A model generated the notes under the pieces. That model was not told where the DNA came from, searched no databases, and saw only the letters and a list, made by a program, of their open reading frames with translations. 64,000 bases of DNA from Hornefia porci. GTDB lineage: Bacteria; Bacillota; Clostridia; Peptostreptococcales; Anaerovoracaceae. Position 1 is the first letter of the stretch. Every line of letters starts with the position of its first letter. Position numbers and translations under genes: made by a program. Below are positions 52,026-61,958 of the stretch, piece by piece. Where the stretch lies: assembly GCF_001940235.1 (NCBI RefSeq), contig NZ_MJIE01000001.1, positions 1,178,001-1,242,000 on the forward strand. The letters run 5' to 3'.

Positions 52026-52793
52026 ATGGGGCTACCACTAATCCTTGATCTGGATGATCAGATTAAGTTTAAGAGCGCTGCTAAGTCCTTTGTGCGTACA
52101 TACGGCTTTCTTGGTGCAATTCTTCCTTACGGAAATGTTGACTGGGAGAAGCTGTCGATTTTCTTGAACTTACTGATACCAAAGCTCCCGTCTCCGCGAG
52201 GCGATGATCTTTCAGAAGGAATTCTTCAGACCATTGATCTGAGCAGCTATCGTAACGAAGCTCAGGAAGCTATTGCAATCAAGTTGGAAGATGCCGATGC
52301 AGAAATAGCGCCGGTGCCCGCAGGCAAGGTCGGCCATATCGTTGAGCCGGAGATGGATCTGCTTTCCAAGATTATTATGGATTTCAATGATATGTTCGGA
52401 AATATAAATTGGAACGATGCGGATAATGTGCAGCGCCAGATTCTTGCGATTCCGGAGATGGTTTCAAAGGATAAGAAGTATCAGAATGCTATGAAGAATT
52501 CCGATGCACAGGAAGCGCGTACCGAAAGTGAACGTGCGTTGCAGCAGGTCATATTCTCAATAATGGCGGATAATATGGAGCTATTCAAACAATTCCAAGA
52601 CAATCCGTCCTTCAAGAAATGGCTGTCTGATTTGGTGTTTAACTTGACCTACAATCCGGAAGGCAAAGAATATATAATGCCTGCATCAAAGATTCAAGAC
52701 AAGAAAGCAGTTCAGTATGATTTCAAATCTCAGAATGATTTGATGATGGTAGCGGAACCGCAGGCACCATATGGAAAAAAGAATAATAAATAG
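52026..52793 (+). pseudogene. C-terminal fragment of type I restriction subunit HsdR
   Basis: 255 residues. FVRTYGFLGAILPYGNVDWE, PKLPSPRGDDLSEGILQTI and GKVGHIVEPEMDLLSKIIMD are typical of the last quarter of HsdR proteins, after the helicase domains. The nuclease and motor parts, some 750 residues, are missing, and no hsdM or hsdS is near. No ribosome site before the ATG. It cannot restrict DNA alone. Confidence 0.82.
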
Positions 52794-52854
52794 AGGGATT
52801 GGTAATAGGCGTGGTGACTGTATATAACTACGCCTTGATGGAGGCTTTGGCTGA

Positions 52855-55581
52855 ATGATTATTGATAATAAAATTGCGAACATAAATGAAGCGATATGCA
52901 AGAATATTGATTTAATCGATTTCAGCACTGTAACGAGGGGCTTGGTGGCGCAGAATCTTTTGAGTCAATCAAGAAATCTTGTAGAACACATTGCGGTGAA
53001 GATTTATGCCCAAGGTGCGGATATCGATGCTGACTGGAACACTATTCCCGCGGCGATGGAATTTCTAAAACGGGATAATAAGTATTTGTTTTTGCGAAGC
53101 TTTCATTCTTTTTTGCAAGAGTCAAAATCTCACTATACACCTGACAGCGAAGGTGCGGAACGGCTGGTGCTGAAGTATTATCAATACTATTTACAGACAA
53201 GAGAGTTTGTGAAAAGGGAATACCAGACAGATATCCTCCAGAACATAGAAAAGTTTCCTGTCGATACAGATAATTCTGTAAGGGAATATCACCGAAAAAT
53301 AGCGGAAAAGCTCAATCTGGACTATGGTATCCGTAATTTTAACCACGAACCGAGGATGTATGTCCACAAGATTGTACCGTTTATTGTGGATGGGCGAGTC
53401 TACTATGAGATAACATTGACACCTGCATATGATACTACTAGCAAATTTGATAGATTCGTTTGCTATTCTGTCGGAGTGGTTCCTTCTTATTACTCAATAA
53501 AGGCAGATATTCATTACGACAAGATTGATATCAATGGAAGAAAAATGCCGATCAGCATACTAACAGACTATGCTGTTTCCGTTAGACCGTGTGAATTAAA
53601 CAACTATGCAAGCATTTTGGGGATCAATATTAAGATGACGGCTACCCATTCCGAGTATACAGGGATGATGTCCTATCTTAGTAGATCAGGAGCCAGCCTT
53701 CTTGACGTTGCAACTGCGTCCCCAAAAGAATATAAGTGGATCAAACATCAAATGTTTGGACGCAGTATGGCTCATCAGTTTGAACCGGTTTTAGATAAAA
53801 GCCGTGATTTGATTTTAAAAGGTGCGCCTGGATCGAATGTTCTGCGGTATCTGCTACATACTCTAAACAATAAAATAATCAAGAATCAGAGGTACGATGA
53901 AAGCGTCTGGAAACTTTCAGATTTGTATCTTAAATGGGGCTGCATACCTTTTGACACGATGCCTTTTGCATCTTCCTTGATTCAGCATAATCCTGGTGAT
54001 CGCGATCTTTTTGGAAGTATAAGTCCCGAGGGCCGCGAACATGAAATAATGGCACGATATATTCATACGAATATGAGCATCAATTCCCGACTCTATACCC
54101 CGCTGAAAGAATTGGAAGAGTATACAGATGACATCGATGGAAAGATTAACAAATTCAATGCGGCACTATATAGCGGGCACCCAGGCCGTAGAATTGAGAA
54201 GTTCGGACAAAGCCTATATATTAAGGAATCGTATGACCATACAAAACTTATTATCGAAAAGCTTCAAGAAATGTCCCAAGAAGGGGTTCAGGGCTATTCC
54301 GATGCTATAGAATTCTGGCTAATGTTTGAGGCGGATGTTGATAGTGAAGAGAAGAAAGAGATCCTCGGAAAAATGTTTAAGGATACTCATGTTTCTCTTG
54401 TGTATGGTGCTGCAGGCACTGGAAAGACATATATTATAAATCATGTTGCACAGTTCTTTGAAGATCAATCTAAGCTGTTCCTTGCCAATACAAATCCGGC
54501 AGTGGATAATCTGCGAAGGAAAGTGAACGCACAAAACTGTGAATTTATGACTATACGAAAATACCTTATGTCCAAGTACATTAATACTGACTACGACATA
54601 CTGGTAATTGATGAGTGCAGCATGGTAAGTACTGGCGATATGTCTGCGCTTCTTGAAAAGGTCAATTGTGAGCTTTTGATTCTTGTTGGAGATACATATC
54701 AGATAGAGTCAATCGTATTTGGAAACTGGTTCTCGCTGGCGAAATACTTTTTGCCAAAGCATGCTTGGCACGAACTGGAGAAACCGTATCGGACTGACGA
54801 TGCAAAACTCCTTGAATTGTGGAGAAAAGTCAGAAATATGGACGATGACTTAACAGAGTATATAGTGAATCATCAGTATGCTGTAAATCTAAATGACTCT
54901 GTATTTGACAAAAAGTCTGAGGACGAGATAATCCTTTGTTTGAATTATGATGGATTATATGGAATTAACAATGTAAATCGATTCCTTCAAGAAAACAACA
55001 GTAATCCTCCTTTTCGGTGGGGCGTTTGGACATTTAAGGTCGGTGATCCGATACTGTTTAATGAGTCCAAGCGTTTTGCGCCGGTATTATATAACAATCT
55101 AAAAGGAACAATCATTGATATAGAACTGGATAAAGAGAATGATTATATATGGTTCACCATAGAAGTTGATAAGCGCCTAACAGCATTGGATGTGCGGAAT
55201 AACGGATTAGAGCTACTGAAGCCAATTAGGAAAGGGAAATCTGTTGTTCGGTTTTATGTTTCAAAGAAAAAAGATGCTGACGACGACAAAGATTATGCAG
55301 ATGATACGGATATTCCGTTTCAGATTGCATATGCTGTTTCAATACACAAAGCACAGGGCTTGGAATACAACTCAGTAAAAGTGGTGATTACACGAGACGT
55401 CGATGAAAAGATTACTCACAACATCTTCTACACGGCAATTACTCGTTCTAAAAAGCATCTAAAAATCTATTGGAGCCCGGAGAGTCAGCAAAAAGTGTTA
55501 AGCAGCTTTACGATCGGAAATGTAAAGCATGACGCTTCCATTTTTTCAGCTCAGGCACAGATAAAAATGAAGAAGGTATAA
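52855..55581 (+). CDS. Large SF1 (RecD/Pif1-like) helicase with unknown N-terminal domain
   Basis: 908 residues. The C-terminal 400 are an SF1B motor: LVYGAAGTGKTYIINHVAQ (Walker A, about residue 520), ILVIDECSMVSTGDMSALLE (Walker B), LILVGDTYQIESIVFGNW (motif III), AVSIHKAQGLEYNSVKVV (motif V) and NIFYTAITRSKKHLKIY (motif VI). The first 500 residues have no known motif; they are helical early and beta-rich around 170-260. The gene sits beside restriction debris and a WYL regulator, a defence-like context. A 52-codon ORF follows. No ribosome site of note. Confidence 0.82.
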   Translation: MIIDNKIANINEAICKNIDLIDFSTVTRGLVAQNLLSQSRNLVEHIAVKIYAQGADIDADWNTIPAAMEFLKRDNKYLFLRSFHSFLQESKSHYTPDSEGAERLVLKYYQYYLQTREFVKREYQTDILQNIEKFPVDTDNSVREYHRKIAEKLNLDYGIRNFNHEPRMYVHKIVPFIVDGRVYYEITLTPAYDTTSKFDRFVCYSVGVVPSYYSIKADIHYDKIDINGRKMPISILTDYAVSVRPCELNNYASILGINIKMTATHSEYTGMMSYLSRSGASLLDVATASPKEYKWIKHQMFGRSMAHQFEPVLDKSRDLILKGAPGSNVLRYLLHTLNNKIIKNQRYDESVWKLSDLYLKWGCIPFDTMPFASSLIQHNPGDRDLFGSISPEGREHEIMARYIHTNMSINSRLYTPLKELEEYTDDIDGKINKFNAALYSGHPGRRIEKFGQSLYIKESYDHTKLIIEKLQEMSQEGVQGYSDAIEFWLMFEADVDSEEKKEILGKMFKDTHVSLVYGAAGTGKTYIINHVAQFFEDQSKLFLANTNPAVDNLRRKVNAQNCEFMTIRKYLMSKYINTDYDILVIDECSMVSTGDMSALLEKVNCELLILVGDTYQIESIVFGNWFSLAKYFLPKHAWHELEKPYRTDDAKLLELWRKVRNMDDDLTEYIVNHQYAVNLNDSVFDKKSEDEIILCLNYDGLYGINNVNRFLQENNSNPPFRWGVWTFKVGDPILFNESKRFAPVLYNNLKGTIIDIELDKENDYIWFTIEVDKRLTALDVRNNGLELLKPIRKGKSVVRFYVSKKKDADDDKDYADDTDIPFQIAYAVSIHKAQGLEYNSVKVVITRDVDEKITHNIFYTAITRSKKHLKIYWSPESQQKVLSSFTIGNVKHDASIFSAQAQIKMKKV

Positions 55582-55624
55582 AGGCGTTTTTTGAAAAAGA
55601 TGATACATATAGTGGTGATGATAC

Positions 55625-55783
55625 ATGGGACTATTCAGCAAGAAATATATATACGTGGATGTCTGTTTCCTTCATGGAAAGCATCCATACACATACCGGA
55701 CAGATGACAGCAGCATTGCCATCAATACTGTTGTAATGGTTCCTGCCGGGATAACGTATAATAAGTTTCGCAAATTCAATTGA
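55625..55783 (+). CDS. Downstream partner of the helicase, cut by IS256
   Basis: 52 codons: MGLFSKKYIYVDVCFLHGKH, then PYTYRTDDSSIAINTVVMVP. The last six codons lie in the IS256 left repeat, so the real gene was longer and its remainder is lost. GGTGAT precedes the ATG. Starts 43 bp after the helicase stop on the same strand. Not recognised. Confidence 0.55.
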   Translation: MGLFSKKYIYVDVCFLHGKHPYTYRTDDSSIAINTVVMVPAGITYNKFRKFN

Positions 55784-57100
55784 ATAAAAATAGACATAGT
55801 CTATTGCCATCGGTAAAATTAAGTTACCACACAAAATCCACCAAGGAGGCAATAGCTATGTCTGATAACATTATACAGTTAAATGAAGACCTGATAAAGC
55901 ATGATCTTAAGGATCTTGTCCGCAGCAGTGTTGAAGAAACGCTGAATGCCCTGCTCGATCATGAAGCGGATGAACTTGTCAACGCTTCAAAGTATGAACG
56001 TACAGAGAATCGTAACGGCTACCGCTCAGGTCATTATGAGAGAAACTTCACCACAACTGCGGGAGACGTGAAATTAAAGGTCCCTAATTGAAAGGTATCC
56101 AGTTTGAGACAGCCATCATCGAACGCTATAAACGCCGGGAATGCTCCGTCGAAGAAGCCCTGATCGAAATGTGTCTGGCCGGGGTATCCGTTCGTCGCGT
56201 AGAGGATATCACAGAAGCTCTTTGGGGGACTAAGGTATCTCCAGGAACGATCAGTAATCTCAATCAGAAGGCTTACGAACATATCGAAACCTGGCGCAGC
56301 CGAAAATTAACCGGTGAATACGCATACGTTTATGTTGACGGTATTTACCTGAAACGCAGCTGGGGCGGCGAAGTGCAGAACGTGTCCGTCCTTGTTGCTA
56401 TCGGCGTATCTACAGACGGCTATCGCGAGATTATCGGCGCTGCAGAAGGCATGAAGGAAGATTTTGAAAGCTGGCATAACTTCTTTATTTGGCTTAAAGA
56501 GCGGGGCCTTACAGGAGTCAGACTAATCGTTGGTGATAAGTGCCTTGGTATGCTGGAATCCATTGCCGATGTATTTCCGGAAGCGAAATATCAGCGCTGC
56601 ACAGTACATTTCTATCGGAATGTCTTCAGCGTAGTCCCTCGAGGCAGGATGCGGGAAGTATCCTTAATGCTGAAAGCCATCCACGCGCAGGAGAACAAGG
56701 AGGCATCACGCGAAAAGGCAGCCGCCATTGTTGCGAAACTTCGCGAAATGAAGCTCTCTGCAGCCGCAAAGAAAGTTGAGGACGGTGTAGATGAAACGCT
56801 GACCTACATGGACTTTCCTACAGAACATTGGACCCGTATTCGGACGAACAATGTAACCGAGCGAGTCAACCGGGAAATCAAGCGGCGTACCAAGGCAATC
56901 GGGGCGTTTCCAGACGGGCAAAGTGCTCTGATGCTGGTTTGCGCCAGACTTCGTTATGTAGCGGCTTCGGATTGGGGAACCAATCGGTATCTCAACATGG
57001 ATCATCTGTTCCAGATGGAACTTATGAACAATACTGAAACGGCTGAGGCGTCTGCCGGCTAACTACCAGGAATCCGATGGCTGAAATTGAATTTGCGAAA
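55766..57100 (+). mobile_element. IS256-family insertion sequence
   Basis: 1,335 bp. Inverted repeats TTTCGCAAATTCAATT (55766-55781) and AATTGAATTTGCGAAA (57085-57100). Flanks show no target duplication, so one side was rearranged; the right side abuts the direct repeat. Confidence 0.9.
55858..57062 (+). pseudogene. IS256-family transposase, frameshifted
   Basis: The first part (MSDNIIQLNEDLIKHDLKDL to GDVKLKVPN, stop at 56089-56091) and the second (from about 56092, LKGIQFETAIIERYKRRE) make one protein of about 400 residues if one A is restored in CCTAATTG. DDE elements: YAYVYVDGIYLKRSWGG, then RLIVGDKCLGM, and TNNVTERVNREIKRRTK. GGAGGCAATAGCT precedes the start. Otherwise complete, so the loss is recent, or a sequencing or slippage effect. 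Confidence 0.9.
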
Positions 57101-57115
57101 AAATCTTGACACTAT

Positions 57116-57595
57116 CTTCACCGGCAACAAAGCTCATACTGATCCCGGCATTTATCAGGATCATTTTGAGGGTATTTGTTCTGCATCAGCTGATATCAAT
57201 ATTATATGGCCGGTCCGGCAAAAAGTAAACATATGTTCGTTTATAAAAAGAACATCAGTCGATTTATAGACCGATGTTGTATGAAGATGAATTAATATTA
57301 AACACAACAGAAAGTTGCCAAAAATTGCGAAGGGACCATCCTAACGAGGCAATAAGCTGCTTCTGATGGTCCCTTTCGACTGATCACACTTGGATATTAC
57401 CAAAAAAGGATGGATTTGTTAACCATCAGTTTGTATTTCATATGTACTGTTTTCTTTTGAATTCGATATCTCGGCGAAGTATTACCCAGATTACAGTGAC
57501 AAATGATTCAAAGCGGTTTCCAGCATTTTGCGGTATTCATCTACCACCGGTTCTGGTGACAGCGGCCGCATCTTTCCGGAAAACTGGAACAGCCA
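57116..57595. repeat. Direct repeat, right copy (480 bp)
   Basis: Mate of 50986-51463. It continues into the intact WYL gene, so this is the parental side. Begins 16 bp after the IS256 end. It fills the gap 57,063-57,490, with terminator and SOS-type promoter and no other gene. Confidence 0.93.
57201..57239 (-). promoter_or_regulatory. Promoter with LexA/DinR-like box, right copy
   Basis: TTTACT (57224-57229), 17 bp spacer, TATAAT (57201-57206); the box CGAACATATGTTTA at 57226-57239, same as the left copy. Its transcript runs into the IS256 end, so its old target gene is gone. Confidence 0.7.
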
Positions 57596-58471
57596 GCCGT
57601 AAAACGTCGGGCTGATGCTCACCATGGTCCGAAGCCGGAAGTGGGTCTGTGAGATCCTCCATGTCTCCACATCCTCGCCAAAGTGATCAATGACGGATTT
57701 CATGGTCTCTGCCGCACACTCCAGCACTACTTCCTGCTGATCTCCCGGATACATCTTGAACACTTTTTTCGCAAAATTATCCAGATCGAAGTCCTTCGGC
57801 TGGATCACAGCCGGTTCGCTGCTACGATTCAGATTCGTGATCCGGTCCACCCGGAAAACATTCACCTCGGCTCTCTTGTCCAGATAGCCTACCATGTAAT
57901 AATGGTTGTCATCCCAGAGAAGGGCGTAGGGGCTTACCACATAGATTTCGCCGTCGTGTTTCAGAATCCGATGTTTGTCAATGGTGTAGTCCAGATACTG
58001 AAAAGTCACTTTCTGATCACTGTTAATGGCATCCGTCAGGAGATCCACGTCGTAATAAACGTTACCGTTCTCGGAGTCCATTCTGCCGGCAGTGTATAGA
58101 TGGCGTACCAGTTTCTCGGCCTCATACTTGCTGGTCAGGTGACTGAGCTTCCAGATCAGCTGATCGCACTTCGCCTTGGAAATGAAACGAGAGGAAGAAA
58201 CTGCATCGATGAGCAGCTTCAGCTCTGGAAGCTCGAATTCACGGCTGGCCATGAAAAAAGCATTGTAGTAACTCTTGATGGTTACGATGTCATAGCCTTC
58301 CGCTACAAGCACATCAATGTCGTCCTTCACCGTCTTCCGGGCAGCATTGGCGCTGGCCTCCGTAAAAATCTCCACCAACTCGTTGGTAGTAACCGGATGT
58401 TCTTCATCCGTTTCACGGTATAAATATTTAAAAAGCCGAATTAGGCGTTGTTTGTTGCGTAGTTGAGTCAT
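57491..58471 (-). CDS. WYL-domain transcriptional regulator
   Basis: 326 residues from ATG 58471 (TAGGAA before it). The winged-helix start is RLIRLFKYLYRETDEEHPVT; the WYL domain lies about residues 140-220 with YVVSPYALLWDDNHYYMVGY and the FRVDRI segment; a WCX C-terminus follows. WYL proteins such as BrxR and CapW repress phage-defence genes and sense nucleic acid signals. Its neighbourhood of restriction and helicase genes fits such a role. Confidence 0.92.
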   Translation of the reverse strand: MTQLRNKQRLIRLFKYLYRETDEEHPVTTNELVEIFTEASANAARKTVKDDIDVLVAEGYDIVTIKSYYNAFFMASREFELPELKLLIDAVSSSRFISKAKCDQLIWKLSHLTSKYEAEKLVRHLYTAGRMDSENGNVYYDVDLLTDAINSDQKVTFQYLDYTIDKHRILKHDGEIYVVSPYALLWDDNHYYMVGYLDKRAEVNVFRVDRITNLNRSSEPAVIQPKDFDLDNFAKKVFKMYPGDQQEVVLECAAETMKSVIDHFGEDVETWRISQTHFRLRTMVSISPTFYGWLFQFSGKMRPLSPEPVVDEYRKMLETALNHLSL

Positions 58472-58569
58472 AGCATTCCTATTTTTCTGTAAAAAATACA
58501 AAATACGGAAACAACTTTATCGATTGCAGAGCGGTGGTCTCTCTGATTTTAGATTGGATGTTATCGTTC

Positions 58570-58770
58570 TCACATCACGAATTTTTTTGCTTTCAGCCTT
58601 GTTCGCAATTTTTTCAACGCTTTCGACTCTATCTGTCTAACCCTTTCTCGTGTTACACCAAGCATGCTTCCCACTTCCTCTAATGTCTTTTCTCTATTGT
58701 CACTAAAACCATATCTCTCACGAATCACTTGCTGTTCCCGTGGTTTCAATCCATCCAGTATGTGATCCAT
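58570..58770 (-). pseudogene. Sigma-70 region 4 fragment (RpoD-like)
   Basis: 66 residues: LDGLKPREQQVIRERYGFSD, then TLEEVGSMLGVTRERVRQIE. This is a primary-sigma type region 4. The frame stays sigma-like upstream (GEEFYDEDSLRDVEDAVFRE) to about 58,850 and then shifts frame (IIADPEKEDALQDEIVEKN), so the gene is a decayed fragment. Confidence 0.75.
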
Positions 58771-58869
58771 TTCTTCTCTGAAAACAGCATCCTCTACATC
58801 CCGTAAAGAATCCTCATCGTAGAATTCTTCTCCACTATTTCGTCTTGTAGGGCATCTTCTTTTTCAGGA

Positions 58870-60225
58870 TCAGCAATGATAGTATACCATACAAACCCAA
58901 TATTTTGTAGCATTTTTCACAAGCACCATGTAGATTGGGCATATTATCGCCCAATCATATTTTGGAATTCCATACCCATAGATTTGTCTTCCGCCCACCG
59001 GGTAGCTGCGCCTTCTGCAGGTGTCGGAGCTGTTTCCTTCTATGGTGTAAACGGTTCTGCCATCGCATTTTTCCACCAATCCCACGTGGTCCGGGCTGCC
59101 GTCGCCTCCCCAGTCGAAGAAGATCACATCACCGGCACTCGGCTTGTAGCTTCTGGTCTGCCACTGATGCTTGTTTTTATAGAAACTGATCATTCCGCCG
59201 ACTCCGGCAGATTTCGGCATGATTCCGGCCTTAATATACCCGCACTGGACGGAGTACCAGGAAACGAAGCAGGCACACCATTCCACACGACTGTGGAAAC
59301 CGTACCAGCTCCAGAATTTTTTTCCTCCTTTGTTTCCAATCTGCTGAGCGGCAACGCTGACGATCTTGCCGTTGCCGATACCATAGTTGTAATTGCCGTA
59401 TGGATAGTATCGAAGAACATGGGCAGGGTACGGCTTATCGCCATAGGATTTCCAGCCGTGCTTTTTCGCCTGCATGTCCGAGAAATCCGAAGCGTTCTTC
59501 ACCGTGTATCCGCCGTCCCGGGCTATACCGTTGCCGTAGTTGTACCCTTGCAGTGCGAGGCGGATCCGCTTCATATCCATGGGGTTCTTGCATTTTGCTT
59601 CTTTCAGGGATGCAGCCAGCGCCTGAACACCGCACTGGACGGAGTATGCCGGGTCCTTGATGCTGTTTGGAGAGTGAGGATACATCTTGTTATAGCCGCT
59701 TTCCGAGGCCTGCATGGGATCGGCGCCTCTGCCTCCGGATTCCTGCATCATGACGGCCTTGACCAGCTCCGTATATTCACCGATTCCGTATTGGCCGGCA
59801 TATTTGGAAATCACAGCAAAATAGTCTTCTACCTCCGGGTTCACCAGCGTGTGGTTTGCTGAACTTTCATCCCCGAAGAAATAAAACGCAGCCCCAAACA
59901 GGATGCAGACAAGCACGATCACTAGGCAGATGATTCCTCCGGCAGAGATGGCTTCGATCATTGCTTTCGCGTTTCGAATCAGCTCCCGCATTATCCTTGC
60001 CGTTCGTTGCGCCATTCTTCCCGTCTGCCAGACGGCTCTCTTTGTGATGCGGACGCTCTGCATGGATCTTTTCCGGGAATCTACAACGGTTCACTGCCTG
60101 GCGAAGTCACGAATCGCTTTCTCTTCTCCTTTTGCCCTCGCCAGCTGACGGCTGTTGGCGAAGTTTCGGATGCTTTGCTCACGGCTGCCATAATTCCGGA
60201 TGGTTCTCTGCTTACCGGTGATTAG
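58870..60225 (-). pseudogene. CD1108-type mobile-element cell-wall hydrolase, nonsense-mutated
   Basis: The 397-residue open part has a membrane helix (GGIICLVIVLVCILFGAAFY), a lysozyme-like domain (AVMMQESGGRGADPMQASES) and a CHAP domain (WCACFVSWYSVQCGYI; PDHVGLVEKCDGRTVYTIEG). The same frame upstream of a TGA at 60091-60093 reads TIRNYGSREQSIRNFANSRQ, the normal front of the protein. The end, after PKYDW, runs 25 residues into unrelated sequence. In an intact ICE this enzyme opens the wall for the transfer channel. Confidence 0.82.
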
Positions 60226-60935
60226 CTTTTTTCTGCAAGTTGTCTTTTGCGGAACCGGACGAAGTTTTGGATTCTGACTGAAGATGCAGTGACGCTATCC
60301 TGCGCCTGACTCACCGCATAGCGGATCTTTCCCACTTCACGGATCATCTCCAGAATGCGGAGTTCCTGATTGGAGAGCATGTCAAACTCATCAGTTAACG
60401 CCTCAGGAGGTTTCGCAGATGCAGGTTTCCGCAGTTCCTCCAGTCTTTCTCCCGGCTTGGTGGTCATCAGCTTATACAGCTTCGTGTTTTTCGGGGATTT
60501 GTTCTCGAACGGCACTATGGAGGATCCAACCTTGATCAGGCCGTGTCCGGCATCCACGTTGGTGATATATGAAAGCTGAAGATCGGAGATATTCAGCAGG
60601 CGGGCCAGCTCGATCCGGTTTGTGGCTGCCTGATTCAGCATGACGATGAACTCGGAGTTGGACAGCATGGTACGGGCGGTGTGGGACTGCAGAAGATCCA
60701 GCACGTTCTGGGTGAGTAGGCGCCGTATTTCCGGACCCGCTTCCACAGCTTGTACAGGAACTGGGCAGAATACTCGTGCATGAAGAGAACATAGATCTCG
60801 TCGATGAACACGAAGGTCTGCTTTCCTTTCTGCCGTTTTTCCGTAATCCGGTTCACAGAATCACCAGCATTCCGATGGCACGAAGCTGTTCTCCCAGCTC
60901 CAGAATGTCGTAGCAGATCACTCCTATCTTCCAAC
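60222..60935 (-). pseudogene. VirB4/TraE-type conjugation ATPase, frameshifted remnant
   Basis: Three pieces in different frames make the C-terminal part of a VirB4 protein: ICYDILELGEQLRAIGMLVI; then KGKQTFVFIDEIYVLFMHEY (Walker B) to KLWKRVRKYGAY; then LTQNVLDLLQSHTARTMLSN to VDAGHGLIKVGSSIVPFENK. Small deletions near 60,855 and 60,722 break the frame. The front with Walker A is absent, so the transfer apparatus is dead. Confidence 0.85.
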
Positions 60936-61084
60936 ATGCACTATGTAATATCCGGCGGGTCTCAAATCAGTACCCAGTACCAAACCTTCGCCTTCATCCG
61001 TTTGCGAAAAGTGTTTTTTCCTCTTTCCGCGCCACCGTTTGGCAACGCGCGGTTTGTTGCAAAAAGGAGGAGATTTTGTTATCA

Positions 61085-61802
61085 ATCGGGTAGGAGGCGG
61101 TCGTTAGACCGCCGACCTCTCACACCACCGTGCGTACCGTTCGGTACACGGCGGTTCAACCAACTTAACAAGTGACACACCTTGTGGCGTAGTAGTCTAA
61201 CATGGAGATTAGCCCGAAATCGGCTAATCTCTTGTTGCTTATTGCTATGTGTACATCTCCGCAATGAGCGGGCTTTGCATATCCATGCAGGTATGCAGTT
61301 TTCCACGCTGACCACACCGGTACGCCGAGTTTGATAAGGTTCTTTGCCGCCTTTGAAGTTATCGACAGGCGTATGCTCCGGCTACGAAGTGGAACGTACT
61401 TCAACTGATTGATTGTTCAGCCCTTCGCTCCATTCCCATTACAGGAACTTCTCCACTACTATGGCTTCTGCTGACTTCTCACAGTTCGTTGTTACTACGG
61501 CTAATGAGACCGCCTGTGAGACCTCCCCAGTTAAGGTGCGCACTCTTTCCCTCCATGTACCTGCCGAATTTACCCGTACTTCCAGCAATTTTTGGACTTC
61601 AGTGCCTTTTGCCACCTTATCCGTATTTCCGAGCCTTGTATGCGGTTCCTGTCCGTCAGGTCAGAGGTTTGCTTACAGCTTCTTTCAGATTCTGTCTCAC
61701 GGCGGACACCCTTGCTGTTCGGCTATGTGCTTCGTCGTTGCCTACGCGCACTCGGGACTTTCACCCGTTAGAGAACGCCCATGCTGGGCAAACAAAAAGC
61801 AC
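61085..61802 (-). mobile_element. Group II intron with most of its maturase deleted
   Basis: The minus strand starts GTGCTTTTTGTTTGCCCAGC, continues with domain I landmarks (GGGTGAAAGTCCCGAGTGCG, then GTAGGCAACGACGAAGCACA), and ends with domain V (GAACCGCCGTGTACCGAACG to CGCACGGTGGTG) and domain VI ending CTACCCGAT. In between, only the start and C-terminal end of a reverse transcriptase/maturase remain. Both ribozyme halves survive in 718 bp. Confidence 0.85.
61165..61404 (-). pseudogene. Group II intron maturase, C-terminal remnant
   Basis: 79 residues: KNLIKLGVPVWSAWKTAYLH, then HIAISNKRLADFGLISMLDY, the end of the DNA-binding domain of intron maturases. No reverse transcriptase motifs and no HNH endonuclease remain. 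Confidence 0.75.
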
Positions 61803-61913
61803 ATGAACAGTTATCCTGAACATATGCTTTCCAAGCCTATTCCAATTAATGCTTTCTGAGAATGATTTAATTCTTTTATATTCTGACTTCCTTTCTCACT
61901 GCTAAAGACAGAA

Positions 61914-61950
61914 AACCAGCAGGCAAAAGGTGTTACCCTGCCTGCTGGTT
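61914..61950 (-). terminator. Terminator after the Cna-B gene
   Basis: AACCAGCAGGC (61914-61924) and GCCTGCTGGTT (61940-61950), an 11 bp perfect stem, followed on the minus strand by TTTTC. Confidence 0.88.
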
Positions 61951-61958
61951 ATATGGAC

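Noticed and set aside
52026..52793. Standalone 255-residue novel gene
   Set aside because: Matches the C-terminal quarter of HsdR and lacks its own ribosome site, so called a fragment.
55858..57062. Programmed frameshift in the IS256 transposase
   Set aside because: IS256-family transposases are normally one frame and no slippery heptamer plus structure is seen; a one-base deletion is simpler.
60635..60937. 100-codon ORF as a separate gene
   Set aside because: Only its middle is VirB4-like; it is one piece of the frameshifted VirB4 remnant.
61413..61859. 148-codon plus-strand ORF (MFSPSLHSHY...)
   Set aside because: Lies antisense to the group II intron RNA domains; often mis-annotated as a protein.
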